The notes beneath the pieces were generated by a model that did no database searches, was not told the DNA's origin, and saw only the letters and a program-made list of their open reading frames with translations. Below, in pieces: positions 16,474 to 25,969 of a DNA stretch of 64,000 nucleotides. Made by a program: the position numbers and the translations under genes. Where the stretch lies: contig NZ_CALUWO010000001.1 in the NCBI RefSeq assembly GCF_944324505.1, positions 372,001 to 436,000 on the forward strand. The letters run 5' to 3'. The DNA is from an uncultured Desulfovibrio sp. (GTDB taxonomy: Bacteria; Desulfobacterota; Desulfovibrionia; Desulfovibrionales; Desulfovibrionaceae). Positions within the stretch are counted from its first letter, which is position 1. Each line of letters opens with the position of its first letter.

Positions 16474-19400
16474 GCGCATCCTCCTGGCCTGCCCTGCCCG
16501 TGTCATGGAAGCGGCCGCCAAAATGCCGCCCCAGCCAGCGGGAGAGCTTTTCCATGTAATAGTAGTACACCGGCGTAATGTAGAGCGTCACCAGCTGCGA
16601 GAAGCACAGACCACCCACCACCACCAGGCCCAGCGGGCGGCGGGCCTCGGCCCCGGCGCCCATGCCGATGGCAATGGGCAGCGCGCCCATGAGCGCGGCC
16701 ATGGTGGTCATCATGATGGGACGGAAACGCACGTGACAGCCCTGCGTGATGGCCTGCAATGGCGTGCAGTCAGGGTCATGACGCTGGATTTCCAGGGCAA
16801 AGTCCAGCATCATGATGGCATTTTTCTTCACAATGCCCAGCAGCATGATAACCCCCACAAAACCGTAGAGATCCAGCGGCTGATTGAAAAGCCAGAGCGT
16901 GGCCAGAGCGCCGAAACCGGCGGACGGCAGGCCGGACAGAATGGTCAGGGGGTGGATGAAGCTCTCGTACAGGATGCCCAGCACCAGATAGATGACCACA
17001 ATGGCCAGCAGCAACAGCCAGCCCATGCCTGTCAGGGAATCCTGAAAGGCCTGCGCCGTGCCCTGCGATTCGGCCGTCACGGAATCGGGCAGCAGGGGCA
17101 GGGCCGTGCGTTCCACGGCGGCCAGGCCCTCGCTCAGGGCCACGCCCGGACGCAGATTGTAGGAAATGGTCACGGCCGGGAACTGCCCGGAATGGTTCAC
17201 CGAGACCGGCCCCACGCCGGCTTCCACCCGCGCCAGGGTGGAAAGGGGAATGAGGTCGCCCGACGAGGCGCGGACATAGAGGCGCGACAGGGCATCCGGC
17301 GACTGCTGGAAGGATTTGAGCAGCTCCACAAAGACCGTATAGTCATTGCTGGGCGCATAGATGGTGGAAATTTCCCGCGAGCCGTAGGCCGATTGCAGCG
17401 CCAGCTCGATCTGGCTGGCGCTGACCCCCAGCGCCGCGGCGCGGTCACGATCGATATTCACCCGCAATTCGGGATTGCGCAGTTGCAGGTCGCTGTTCAC
17501 GTCCTGAATTTCCGGAACCAGCCGCAGGGCATCCTCCACCTTCTGGGCGCAGTCAAACAGCTCCGCCATATTGGGACCGAAAAGCGTATACTGATACAAC
17601 GCCTTGGACGCGCGCCCCCCGATATTGATGGACGGCGGCACACGCAGAAAGACCCGCAACGCCGGCGAGGCATTGAGCTTTTTCCGCAGGCGCTCGGCCA
17701 CCTGGTTGATCCCTTCGCGCTGATCATAGGGCTTGAGGCGAATCATGAGCGTACCGTTGCTCATGCTCTGGCTGCTGCCCACAATACCCACCACGGAACT
17801 GAACATGGCCACGTCCGGGTCGTCCCGCAGCAGGGCGTCCAGGGCATGCTGGGCCTGTACCATGCCCTGAAAGGAAATGCCCTGTTCCGCTTCGGTATTG
17901 CCGCCAATGAAGCTCATGTCCTCCGAGGGCAGAAAGCCCTTGGAAATGATCACGGCCAGCCAGCCCGTGAGCAGCAGCAGCACGCCGGATGCCAGCAGGG
18001 TCAGCCGGCGGTGCCGCAGCACCACGTCCAGCGAGCGGGCATAGGCCTGGGCCAGCAGGTCAAAGGCCCGCTCCATCTTGCCGTAAAGGCCCTCATAGCC
18101 TGCCCGGTGCTGACGCTGTGCCCGCAGAAAGTAGGCGCAGAGCATGGGCGTGAGCGACAGGGAAACCACCCCGGAAAACAGGATGGCCGTGATGATGACC
18201 ACCGCAAATTCGTAGAACAGGCGCCCCACAATGCCGCCCATGAACAGCACGGGAATGAAGACCGCTGCCAGGGAAACGGTCATGGAAAGAATGGTGAAGC
18301 CGATCTCGCGCGAACCGTCATAGGCGGCCGTCACCGGGTCCTTGCCCATTTCCTGATGGCGCACGATATTTTCCAGCATGACGATGGCATCGTCCACCAC
18401 AAAGCCCACGGCCAGCGTCAGGGCCATGAGCGAAAGGTTGTCCAGGCTGAAGCCCATGACGGACATAACCGCAAAGGTGGAAATGACGGACATGGGCAGG
18501 GCCAGGCTGGGGATGATGGTGGCCGGCAGATTGCGCAGAAAGATGAAGATGACCAGAACCACCAGAAAGACCGTGAGCACCAGGGTAAACTTGACCTCGG
18601 CCACGGACTCGCGGATGGATTCGGAACGGTCATAGAAAATTTCCACACCCACGGAGGGCGGCAGCTGGCGCTGCAATTCGGGCAGCAGGGCGCGAATGGC
18701 GTCCACCACCTCTACCGTATTGGCGCCGGGCTGGCGCTCCACGGCCAGGGAGATGCTGGGCACGCCGTCATTGCTCCAGGCAAGCTGCTTGTCCTGCTCC
18801 ACACTGTCCACTACCGTGCCGATGTCACGCAGGCGCACCGGCGCACCGTCCCGATAGGCTACCACCACATCACGGAAGGCCCGGGCATTTTCCAGCTGGC
18901 CGGAAGCTTTGATGGATTGCGAGCGCTGTGCCCCGTCCAGCGAACCCGTGGGCAGCTTGCTGTTGGCGGCCATGATGGCATCGCTCACCTCGTCAATGCC
19001 CAGGCCGCGCGAGGCCAGGGCATCCGGGTCCAGCTGCACGCGCACGGCGTATTTCTTCTGTCCGTAGACCACCACCTGGGCCACGCCCTTGACCATGGAA
19101 AGGCGCTGACCGATGAGCGTGTCCGCATATTCGTTGAGTTCGTACAGCGGCAGGGTGGGAGAACTGACCCGCAGGTAGAGAATGGGCCAGTCCGCGGGAT
19201 TGACCTTACGAAAACTGGGCGAATTGGTCATATTGGTGGGCAGGCGGCGTTCCGCCAGGCCGATGGCCGCCTGCACATCCAGCGCCGCCGCATCAATGTC
19301 CCTGTCCAGGGCAAACTGGATGGTGATGCGCGTGCGCCCCGTGGCATTGACCGACGAGATGGAGTCAATGCCCGCAATGGTGAAAAATTCCTTTTCCAAC

Positions 19401-19597
19401 GGCGTCGCCACAGAGGCGGCCATGGTCTCCGGGTCTGCCCCGGAAAGATCGGCCGTCACCTGAATGGTGGGAAAGTCCACGTTGGGCAGCTGGTTGACGG
19501 GCAGATTCACATAGCCCGTGATGCCGAAAAAGAGCAGCCCCAGCATGATGAGCACCGTGGCCACGGGACGCCGGATGAAAAGGGCGGTGATGTTCAT
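16466..19597 (-). CDS. RND efflux transporter, HAE1-like subunit
   Basis: 1043 residues, twelve expected membrane helices in the usual 1+5+1+5 layout with two large periplasmic loops. It begins MNITALFIRRPVATVLIMLG and carries the helix-4 proton relay aspartates in LAVGFVVDDAIVMLENI. It resembles MdtB/MdtC-type pumps. No periplasmic adaptor (MFP) or TolC-like outer-membrane gene is adjacent: upstream is a TauE/SafE permease only 4 bases away, downstream the CxxCxxCC gene. It presumably uses an adaptor encoded elsewhere. Confidence 0.93.
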   Translation of the reverse strand: MNITALFIRRPVATVLIMLGLLFFGITGYVNLPVNQLPNVDFPTIQVTADLSGADPETMAASVATPLEKEFFTIAGIDSISSVNATGRTRITIQFALDRDIDAAALDVQAAIGLAERRLPTNMTNSPSFRKVNPADWPILYLRVSSPTLPLYELNEYADTLIGQRLSMVKGVAQVVVYGQKKYAVRVQLDPDALASRGLGIDEVSDAIMAANSKLPTGSLDGAQRSQSIKASGQLENARAFRDVVVAYRDGAPVRLRDIGTVVDSVEQDKQLAWSNDGVPSISLAVERQPGANTVEVVDAIRALLPELQRQLPPSVGVEIFYDRSESIRESVAEVKFTLVLTVFLVVLVIFIFLRNLPATIIPSLALPMSVISTFAVMSVMGFSLDNLSLMALTLAVGFVVDDAIVMLENIVRHQEMGKDPVTAAYDGSREIGFTILSMTVSLAAVFIPVLFMGGIVGRLFYEFAVVIITAILFSGVVSLSLTPMLCAYFLRAQRQHRAGYEGLYGKMERAFDLLAQAYARSLDVVLRHRRLTLLASGVLLLLTGWLAVIISKGFLPSEDMSFIGGNTEAEQGISFQGMVQAQHALDALLRDDPDVAMFSSVVGIVGSSQSMSNGTLMIRLKPYDQREGINQVAERLRKKLNASPALRVFLRVPPSINIGGRASKALYQYTLFGPNMAELFDCAQKVEDALRLVPEIQDVNSDLQLRNPELRVNIDRDRAAALGVSASQIELALQSAYGSREISTIYAPSNDYTVFVELLKSFQQSPDALSRLYVRASSGDLIPLSTLARVEAGVGPVSVNHSGQFPAVTISYNLRPGVALSEGLAAVERTALPLLPDSVTAESQGTAQAFQDSLTGMGWLLLLAIVVIYLVLGILYESFIHPLTILSGLPSAGFGALATLWLFNQPLDLYGFVGVIMLLGIVKKNAIMMLDFALEIQRHDPDCTPLQAITQGCHVRFRPIMMTTMAALMGALPIAIGMGAGAEARRPLGLVVVGGLCFSQLVTLYITPVYYYYMEKLSRWLGRHFGGRFHDTGRAGQEDAHA

Positions 19598-19601
19598 GAA
19601 C

Positions 19602-20345
19602 TCAGCCCAGCAGATTGCGGAACAGCAGGAAGAAGCCCAGCCCCACGCAGAGTACGCCGATGATGATGCGCAGCGTGCGCACCGGCAGATACATGACAAT
19701 GCGCATGCCGATCCAGAAGCCCAGCACAAGGGCCACGGTCAGCCAGAACAGGGCGCCCCACAGCATGTGCCCGGCCATGGCATTGCCCACCGTGGCCGTC
19801 AGAATGATGCCCACCTGCATGAGCATGGCCGCGCCCATGGAAATCAACGGCGAATAGCCCACGGCCACCATCCACGGAATGGACAGCACGGCACCGCCGG
19901 CGCCGGTCATGCCGGCCATGAAGCCCGTGAAGGCCCCGATGCAGAACAGGCCGCGGCGCCGGTGCCAGAAGGCATAACGCGTGCCGCCCTCCTCCTTCTG
20001 GGGACGCACGGCCGCCACGCCGGCAAAGATGATGATGCAGGCCAGCAGACAGACCAGCCATTTGCCGGGCACATAGGCATTGAGGCTGCCCCCCGGGATG
20101 CCCCCCACAAAACCGCCCACGGCCAGGGGCAGGCTGGCCTTCCAGTCAAACCAGCCCCGCTTCCGAAAGGTGGCAATGGCAAAGAGACTGGGCACCATGA
20201 AGGAAGAAAGCGTAATGGCCATGGCAGAATGGGTTTCCATTCCTTCCCAGTACATGAAGGCCGGCGGCAGAACGATGCCGCCCACCCCGGTGGTGCCGCA
20301 GAGCACACCTACCACGATACAAAAAATGAAGACACCCAGAGACAT
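19602..20345 (-). CDS. TauE/SafE-family membrane permease
   Basis: 247 residues with about eight hydrophobic segments. Internal repeats GTTGVGGIVLPP and GMTGAGGAVLSIPWM are the paired TauE/SafE motifs. Members export sulfite, sulfoacetate or other organosulfur anions. In a sulfate reducer a sulfur-oxyanion substrate is plausible but unproven. GAGGAAAG precedes the ATG at 20345. It ends 4 bases before the RND start, which suggests one transcript. Confidence 0.88.
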   Translation of the reverse strand: MSLGVFIFCIVVGVLCGTTGVGGIVLPPAFMYWEGMETHSAMAITLSSFMVPSLFAIATFRKRGWFDWKASLPLAVGGFVGGIPGGSLNAYVPGKWLVCLLACIIIFAGVAAVRPQKEEGGTRYAFWHRRRGLFCIGAFTGFMAGMTGAGGAVLSIPWMVAVGYSPLISMGAAMLMQVGIILTATVGNAMAGHMLWGALFWLTVALVLGFWIGMRIVMYLPVRTLRIIIGVLCVGLGFFLLFRNLLG

Positions 20346-20376
20346 GCTTTCCTCGATAAGGTTGTCGTGACAGGGA

Positions 20377-20859
20377 TCAGCACCAGCCGTCCGCATCCAG
20401 CAGACCGCTGGACGCCAGGGCGGCATACAGCAGAATGCCGGCCGCCGTGGACATGTTGATGCTGCGGACGCCGCCGGGACGCATGGGAATGCGCACCCGC
20501 TCCCCCTGCCGCAGCAGCTCGGGGGGCAGGCCGCGGGTTTCCGGCCCCAGCACAAGGCAGTCATCGGGGAGAAAGGAAAAACGATGCAGGGGCGCGCCGC
20601 CCCTGGCTGACGACATGATGCAGCGCGGCGCCCGCCCGCCACGTGCCCTGCTGGCAGCGGCCAGCCAGGTTTCCCAGTCCGGCCACACCGCCAGGTCCAC
20701 ATTGGGCCAGTAGTCCAGCCCGGCCCGCCTGAGCTTGCTGTGATCCAGACGAAAGCCCAGCGGCTCCACAAGATGCAGGCGCGTGCCCGTTGCCGCACAG
20801 AGCCGTGCCACATTGCCCGTATTGGGCGGAATTTCCGGCTCGTAGAGCACTATCTCCAT
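20377..20859 (-). CDS. trmL: tRNA (cytidine/uridine-34-2'-O)-methyltransferase TrmL
   Basis: 160-residue SPOUT methyltransferase. The sequence has EIVLYEPEIPPNTGNVARLC at the N-terminus, LVLGPETRGLP in the middle, and IPMRPGGVRSINMSTAAGILLYAA at the end forming the knotted SAM site. It methylates the wobble ribose of tRNA-Leu isoacceptors in E. coli. Its start overlaps the end of the HyuA-like gene by 10 bases. Confidence 0.94.
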   Translation of the reverse strand: MEIVLYEPEIPPNTGNVARLCAATGTRLHLVEPLGFRLDHSKLRRAGLDYWPNVDLAVWPDWETWLAAASRARGGRAPRCIMSSARGGAPLHRFSFLPDDCLVLGPETRGLPPELLRQGERVRIPMRPGGVRSINMSTAAGILLYAALASSGLLDADGWC

Positions 20860-22574
20860 GCGGCCTCTCCTCCGGAAGCCAGACGGCCGGCAATGCCCGG
20901 CACCACCTGGCAGCTCACGCGCATGTCACGCGAGCCAAAGCCGCCGTCATCCAGGGTGGCAAAGGCATGGGATTCCAGCACCTCCACGCGCACAGCCTCA
21001 CCCTGCCCCACACTGGGGGCCAGACGCTCCCGCAGCAGTGCCAGGGCGCGTTCCTCCACCTGCGGCAGACGCCAGGAACGGGGCATGCTCTCCTCATGAT
21101 CCAGCGCCGGCGCATACAGGCGGCCGCGGCCGCTGTCGGCATAGACATCCAGCGTGGCCGTGGGCAGGGTAAGCGCCGCGCCCACGGCATTGGCCACATC
21201 GCTGTGTGCGGGACAGTCCACAGGCATATCCATGAACAGGGAAAGCCGCTCGCGCATGCGCTGTGCCGGACCGCCCACCAGCCAGGCACGGCGGGGACGC
21301 AGGGTGCGCATGCCCTTGAGGGCGGCCAGGGTATAGACCGGGCGCTCGTTGCAGCTGCGCAGCAGATCGGCCGCCGCCTGCCCGATGTGACGCAGGGCAT
21401 CGTCCAGCGCCTGCCGGGCCAGGGTCGACGCCTGGCGGCCGCAGGCCGCCGCCAGAGCGGACATGGCTGCACAGGAGGCTGCCGCATCCCCGGAGGTCAT
21501 GCCGCCGGGGGCGTCAAGCACGTTGAGCGCATCCAGAAAGGTGGCGTCCGTTCCGCCAAAGGCCGCGGCAGGCCCCTGACGCAGAGGCCCCACGCGCACA
21601 CCGTCCTCGGTGGGCGTCAGCAGGGAATCCCCGCCCACGCCGATGGACAGCGAGGCCAGCGCCCGCACCAGGGTACGCCGTCCGTCCAGCAGCATGCCTT
21701 CGCGGTCCACCACCGGGGAGCCGTCCACAAAGAGGGCCAGGTCCGTGGTGGTGCCGCCCATGTCCAGCAGCAGGGAGCAGTCGTCCTGCTCCACCGGCGC
21801 AAGGGCCATGACGCCCATGACACTGGCCGCCGGACCGGAAAGAATGGATTGCACGGGTTCACGCCGGGAAAGTTCCGCCGGTACGGCCCCGCCGTCAGCC
21901 TTGAGCAGACGCACCGGCGCCGTTATGCCCGCATGACGCAATTCGACTTCCACAGCGTCCAGAAAGGCGGCATGCAGACGCTCCACCGCCGCATTGTAGT
22001 AGGCTGTGGCAATGCGCCGGGGAAAATTGAGCTGGCCGGAAAGGGCGTGCCCCCGGGTGACAGGCAGCCCCGATGCCGCATGCGCCGCCTCGCGCATGCG
22101 GTCCTCATGGGCAGGATTGCGCGGCGAAAACTTGCCCACGCAGGCAATGGCCCTGACGCCCTCCGCCTGCCAGCGGGATGCCGCCGCCGTGAGGCCGTCC
22201 AGTTCCAGGGGACTGACCTCGACGCCGCGATGGTCCAGACCACCGGGCACCACGCAGACATGCCCGCCCAGGGCAAAACGGGCCGGTGCCAGCCCCGGCC
22301 CGGCGGAAAGGGCCAGGCCCACCGCATCGGCCTTGTGCTGCACCAGCGCATTGACGGCCAGGGTGGCGCCCAGCGTCACACGGGCCACCCGTTGCAGCAG
22401 AACATCCCGCTGCCCCAGGGCCTCCCGCAGGGCTGCCAGCACCGCCGCCACGGAAGACGGCAGATTGTCGTGACAGGTCACGGTTTTGGCCGCGGCCACC
22501 AGCCCTTCGGGACCGCACAGCACCGCATCGGTATGGGTGCCGCCGGCGTCTATGCCCAGCACGTATTCGGTCAT
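20850..22574 (-). CDS. Hydantoinase/oxoprolinase (HyuA-like) family protein
   Basis: 574 residues. The phosphate-binding motif of the family is at the N-terminus (VLGIDAGGTHTDAVL) and a second one reads LLLDMGGTTTDLALF. SILSGPAASVMG and GVGGDS are also typical. Family members are ATP-dependent amidohydrolases acting on hydantoins, 5-oxoproline or related lactams, or acetone carboxylases when joined to a HyuB partner. No HyuB subunit is present in the window; this stand-alone short form is common in anaerobes and its substrate is not known. Confidence 0.85.
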   Translation of the reverse strand: MTEYVLGIDAGGTHTDAVLCGPEGLVAAAKTVTCHDNLPSSVAAVLAALREALGQRDVLLQRVARVTLGATLAVNALVQHKADAVGLALSAGPGLAPARFALGGHVCVVPGGLDHRGVEVSPLELDGLTAAASRWQAEGVRAIACVGKFSPRNPAHEDRMREAAHAASGLPVTRGHALSGQLNFPRRIATAYYNAAVERLHAAFLDAVEVELRHAGITAPVRLLKADGGAVPAELSRREPVQSILSGPAASVMGVMALAPVEQDDCSLLLDMGGTTTDLALFVDGSPVVDREGMLLDGRRTLVRALASLSIGVGGDSLLTPTEDGVRVGPLRQGPAAAFGGTDATFLDALNVLDAPGGMTSGDAAASCAAMSALAAACGRQASTLARQALDDALRHIGQAAADLLRSCNERPVYTLAALKGMRTLRPRRAWLVGGPAQRMRERLSLFMDMPVDCPAHSDVANAVGAALTLPTATLDVYADSGRGRLYAPALDHEESMPRSWRLPQVEERALALLRERLAPSVGQGEAVRVEVLESHAFATLDDGGFGSRDMRVSCQVVPGIAGRLASGGEAAWR

Positions 22575-22755
22575 GCCCTTCCTCCCGCGGTCGTGAAAGA
22601 GGGCGCACGACCGGCTTCTTCTCTTGTAGCCTTCCGCGTCACGACTGGCAAGGCGTTCGCCGGGCCGCCCTCTTGCCTTATGGGGCGCTTTTCAGTAGTT
22701 TTTAGCTGCGCGGAGAAGAGTCGCGCCAAATTGCAGCATCTCGAAGGACACTATC

Positions 22756-23676
22756 ATGGAGAAGACAAAATTCATCTGGTTTGATGGCAAGTTGGTTCCC
22801 TGGGATCAGGCGCAGGTTCATGTGCTGACCCATGCCCTGCATTACGGCAGCGCCGTCTTTGAAGGCATTCGCGCCTATGCCTGTGCTGACGGAAGCTCGT
22901 CGGTATTCCGCCTGCCCGAACACAGCACCCGCCTGGTCAACTCCGCCAAAATCCTTCGTCTGGAACTCCCCTACACGGCCGAACAGATTGCCGATGCGGT
23001 GGTGGAAACCCTCACGGCCAACAAGCTGCGCGAAGGCTACATCCGTCCGCTGGCCTTTGTGGGCGCCGGCGAAATGGGCGTGTATCCCGGCGGCAACCCG
23101 GTGCATACCATCATTGCCGCCTGGCCCTGGGGCGCCTACCTCGGCCCCGAAGCCCTGGAAATGGGCATCCGCGCCAAGACCAGCTCCTTTGCCCGCACGC
23201 ACGTCAATACCCTCATGAGCAAGGCCAAGGCTGCCGGCAACTATGTGAACTCCATCCTGGCCAAGGTGGAAGCCAAGGAAGAAGGCTATGACGAAGCCGT
23301 CATGCTGGATACCAACGGCTTTGTGTCCGAAGCCAGCGGCGAAAATATCTTCATCGTGCGCGACGGCATCATCAAGACCACGCCGTGGACCTCCATCCTC
23401 GGCGGCATCACCCGTGATGCCGTCATGAAGGTGGCCCGCGATCTGGGCTATACGGTGGAAGAACAGCTCTTCACCCGTGACGAGCTGTACATCGCCGACG
23501 AAGCCTTCTTCACCGGTACGGCCGCTGAAATGACGCCCATCCGCGAAGTGGACCACCGCATCATCGGCGCGGGCCGGGCCGGCAAGGTGACCAAGCACCT
23601 GCAAAAGGAATTCTTTGCCGTGGCCAAGGGCGAAAATCCCAAGTACGCTTCCTGGAGCACCCGCTACACTGTCTAG
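22756..23676 (+). CDS. ilvE: Branched-chain amino acid aminotransferase
   Basis: 306-residue fold-type IV PLP enzyme. HYGSAVFEGIRAY, GYIRPLAFVGAGEMGV, the lysine in NYVNSILAKVEAKEEGYDEA that binds PLP, and SEASGENIFIVRDG are all diagnostic. It transfers amino groups between glutamate and the branched-chain 2-oxo acids in the last step of Leu, Ile and Val synthesis. GAAGGA lies upstream of the ATG. It precedes dnaX by about 60 bases, across a GC hairpin without a T-tract. Confidence 0.95.
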   Translation: MEKTKFIWFDGKLVPWDQAQVHVLTHALHYGSAVFEGIRAYACADGSSSVFRLPEHSTRLVNSAKILRLELPYTAEQIADAVVETLTANKLREGYIRPLAFVGAGEMGVYPGGNPVHTIIAAWPWGAYLGPEALEMGIRAKTSSFARTHVNTLMSKAKAAGNYVNSILAKVEAKEEGYDEAVMLDTNGFVSEASGENIFIVRDGIIKTTPWTSILGGITRDAVMKVARDLGYTVEEQLFTRDELYIADEAFFTGTAAEMTPIREVDHRIIGAGRAGKVTKHLQKEFFAVAKGENPKYASWSTRYTV

Positions 23677-23739
23677 CTTTCCGGTCCATCGAAGAATACA
23701 GAGGGGCGCGTCCGCAGGGGCGCGCCCCGGCCATCTGCC

Positions 23740-25647
23740 ATGAAGCATCTTTCCCTCGCAGCGCGCTACCGTCCCCAGACCTTTGCCGAGGTGGCCGGAC
23801 AGGATACCGTCAAGGCCGTCCTGTCCCGTGCTGCCGCCGAAGACAAGGTGGCTGCCGCCTATCTGCTCAGCGGGACGCGCGGCGTGGGCAAGACCACCAT
23901 TGCCCGCATCTTTGCCAAGGCCCTCAACTGCGAGCATGCCCCCGGTCCCGAACCCTGCAATCAGTGCGCCCAGTGCCGGCGCATCACCCAGGGCAGCCAT
24001 GTGGACGTGACGGAAATCGACGGCGCTTCCAACAACAGTGTGGAAGATGCCCGTGCCCTGCGCGAAACCATCGGCTATGCGCCCATGGAGGGCCGCTACA
24101 AGATTTTCATCATCGACGAAGCGCACATGCTGTCGCGCAATGCCTTCAATGCCCTGCTCAAGACACTGGAGGAGCCGCCGGAGCATGTGGTCTTCATCTT
24201 TGCCACCACCGAGGTCCACAAGTTTCCCATTACCATTGTCAGCCGCTGCCAGCACTTTGTCTTTCGTCATCTGAGCGCAGAGGCCCTGGCCGCGCACCTG
24301 CGCCACGTGCTGGAAAAGGAGGGCATCTCCTTTGAAGAGGGCGCCGTGCGCCTCATTGCCCGGCGCGCCGCCGGCAGCGTGCGCGACAGCATGTCGCTGC
24401 TGGATCAGGCCCTGGCCCTGGGCGGCGAGGAACTGACGGTACCCGTGGTGCGCGACGTGCTGGGACTGGCCGGGCAGGAACTCTTTGTCCAGCTGTTCGA
24501 GGCCCTGCTGGCCAGAGACTGCGCCGCCGTGGCCGGCCTGGCCCGCCACATTGCCCGGCAGGGCGTGGACATCGGCTTTTTTGTGCGGGAACTTTCCGGA
24601 CACCTGCGGGACCTTTTTCTGCTGCGTCAGGGCGGCCGGGCCATGCTGCCCCATCTGGACCTGACGGACGACGAGGCCGCCGCATGGCAGGCCCTGGCGC
24701 CCCGCTTTCTGCCTGCCCATCTGCATGCGGCCTGGCAGATGACCCTGGACGCCCAGCGGGGAATCGTGCAGAATCCCGAACCGGCCGCCGCCCTGGAACT
24801 CATGCTGCTCAACCTGGCCCTGCTGCCGCAGCTGCTGCCACTGGAACAGCTGCCCACCGGCATGACCGGCCCCGCAGTCACGGCGGCCGACACGCCTGCC
24901 GCAGCCGAGACGGCGCCATCGCTCCCCCGGCCCCCGCGCGAGGCAGCCCCCGTGCCCCCGCGTCATGCCGCGGACAGCACGCAGGCCACCCGGCCGGCCC
25001 CCGTGCGCCGACCCGTCACGCCGCCGCGCGCAGCTGCCAGAACGCCGGACAGCCCCCCGTCGCATACCGCCGGGGCAACGCCCCCTGCATGCGGCGAGGC
25101 CGATGGCGACAGCGAGCCTGCGCCCCCCGCCCGCCGCAACAACGCGCAGGCCGCATCTGCCGACGGTCCGCTTCCGGCGACGGAGGGCGTGGCGCCCCGC
25201 GACCATCAGCCGGATGCGCAGGCCGCCTCTGTCCCTGCGGCGGCACCGCCTGCTGCCGCGGACGTACCGCCTGCCGCCACAGGCGCCGATCCGGAAGGCG
25301 CCCCCCGGGACTGGCAGGCCTTCTGCGCCTTCTGTGCCAGCCGCCAGGAAGCCGGACACAGCGCGCCCTCCCTGCCGGTGCTGCGGCAGATGCGCGCCGA
25401 ATGGACCCCCGGCAGGCTGCGCCTTTTTCCGCAGGCTGCGGCCTTCCTCCGCCAGGCGGAAAAGGAACGCCCCCTGCTCATGGAGGCTCTGGCCGCCTAC
25501 GGGGCCGGCAGCCCGGAGGTGGAACTTGTGGCCCCCCGGCCGCATCGCAACGGGGCCGAACTCATCGAGGAATTTCGCAAGCGCCCGGAGATGCAGGCCT
25601 GCCTCTCGGTGCTCAATGCCACCATAACCCATTGTACAGAAGCATAA
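23740..25647 (+). CDS. dnaX: DNA polymerase III gamma/tau subunit
   Basis: 635 residues. AAA+ clamp-loader ATPase: Walker A GTRGVGKTT, a zinc module of four cysteines (C-x8-C-x2-C-x2-C) just after it, Walker B IFIIDEAHML, and the SRC arginine-finger motif. Residues about 380-530 form a Pro/Ala-rich low-complexity linker, followed by a tau-type C-terminal domain. I saw no A-rich slippery heptamer in the linker, so production of a shortened gamma by frameshift is not suggested. Forms an operon with ybaB and recR, the conserved replication/repair arrangement. Confidence 0.95.
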   Translation: MKHLSLAARYRPQTFAEVAGQDTVKAVLSRAAAEDKVAAAYLLSGTRGVGKTTIARIFAKALNCEHAPGPEPCNQCAQCRRITQGSHVDVTEIDGASNNSVEDARALRETIGYAPMEGRYKIFIIDEAHMLSRNAFNALLKTLEEPPEHVVFIFATTEVHKFPITIVSRCQHFVFRHLSAEALAAHLRHVLEKEGISFEEGAVRLIARRAAGSVRDSMSLLDQALALGGEELTVPVVRDVLGLAGQELFVQLFEALLARDCAAVAGLARHIARQGVDIGFFVRELSGHLRDLFLLRQGGRAMLPHLDLTDDEAAAWQALAPRFLPAHLHAAWQMTLDAQRGIVQNPEPAAALELMLLNLALLPQLLPLEQLPTGMTGPAVTAADTPAAAETAPSLPRPPREAAPVPPRHAADSTQATRPAPVRRPVTPPRAAARTPDSPPSHTAGATPPACGEADGDSEPAPPARRNNAQAASADGPLPATEGVAPRDHQPDAQAASVPAAAPPAAADVPPAATGADPEGAPRDWQAFCAFCASRQEAGHSAPSLPVLRQMRAEWTPGRLRLFPQAAAFLRQAEKERPLLMEALAAYGAGSPEVELVAPRPHRNGAELIEEFRKRPEMQACLSVLNATITHCTEA

Positions 25648-25657
25648 GGAGACTTTC

Positions 25658-25969
25658 ATGCGCAATATGAACGACATCCTGCGCCAGGCGCAGGTCATGC
25701 AGAACAAGCTCGCCAAGCTCCAGCAGGAAGCGGCGGAACGCACCTATGAAGCCAGCAGCGGCGGCGGCATGGTCAAGGCCCTGGTCAGCGGCCGGCAGGA
25801 GCTGCGCGGCATCACCATTGACCCCAAGGCGCTGGAAGGCGGCGACGTGGAAATGCTCCAGGACCTCATCCTGGCTGCGGTGAATGAAGCCGGCCGCATT
25901 GCCCGCGAGACCCTGGAACGTGAAATGAACGCCATTTCCGGCGGCATCCGTCTGCCCGGCGTCTTCTGA
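25658..25969 (+). CDS. YbaB/EbfC nucleoid-associated protein
   Basis: 103 residues, starting MRNMNDILRQAQVMQNKLAKLQQ, with the GGGMVKALVSGRQELRGITID core. Small dimeric DNA-binding protein conserved between dnaX and recR in many bacteria. AAGGAG precedes the ATG, 10 bases after dnaX. Its stop overlaps the recR ATG by one base (TGATG). Confidence 0.94.
   Translation: MRNMNDILRQAQVMQNKLAKLQQEAAERTYEASSGGGMVKALVSGRQELRGITIDPKALEGGDVEMLQDLILAAVNEAGRIARETLEREMNAISGGIRLPGVF

Noticed and set aside
16256..19663. Very long plus-strand open frame opposite the RND gene
   Set aside because: It is antisense to a well-supported RND transporter; the product is His/Gly/Gln-rich without family motifs, typical of the mirror frame in GC-rich coding DNA. 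The same holds for long frames opposite pta (37350-40853), PFOR (41393-44422) and PBP1A (11338-13959).
24880..25300. Programmed frameshift site in dnaX
   Set aside because: The linker is GC-rich and contains no A-AAA-AAG-like heptamer that I could see.
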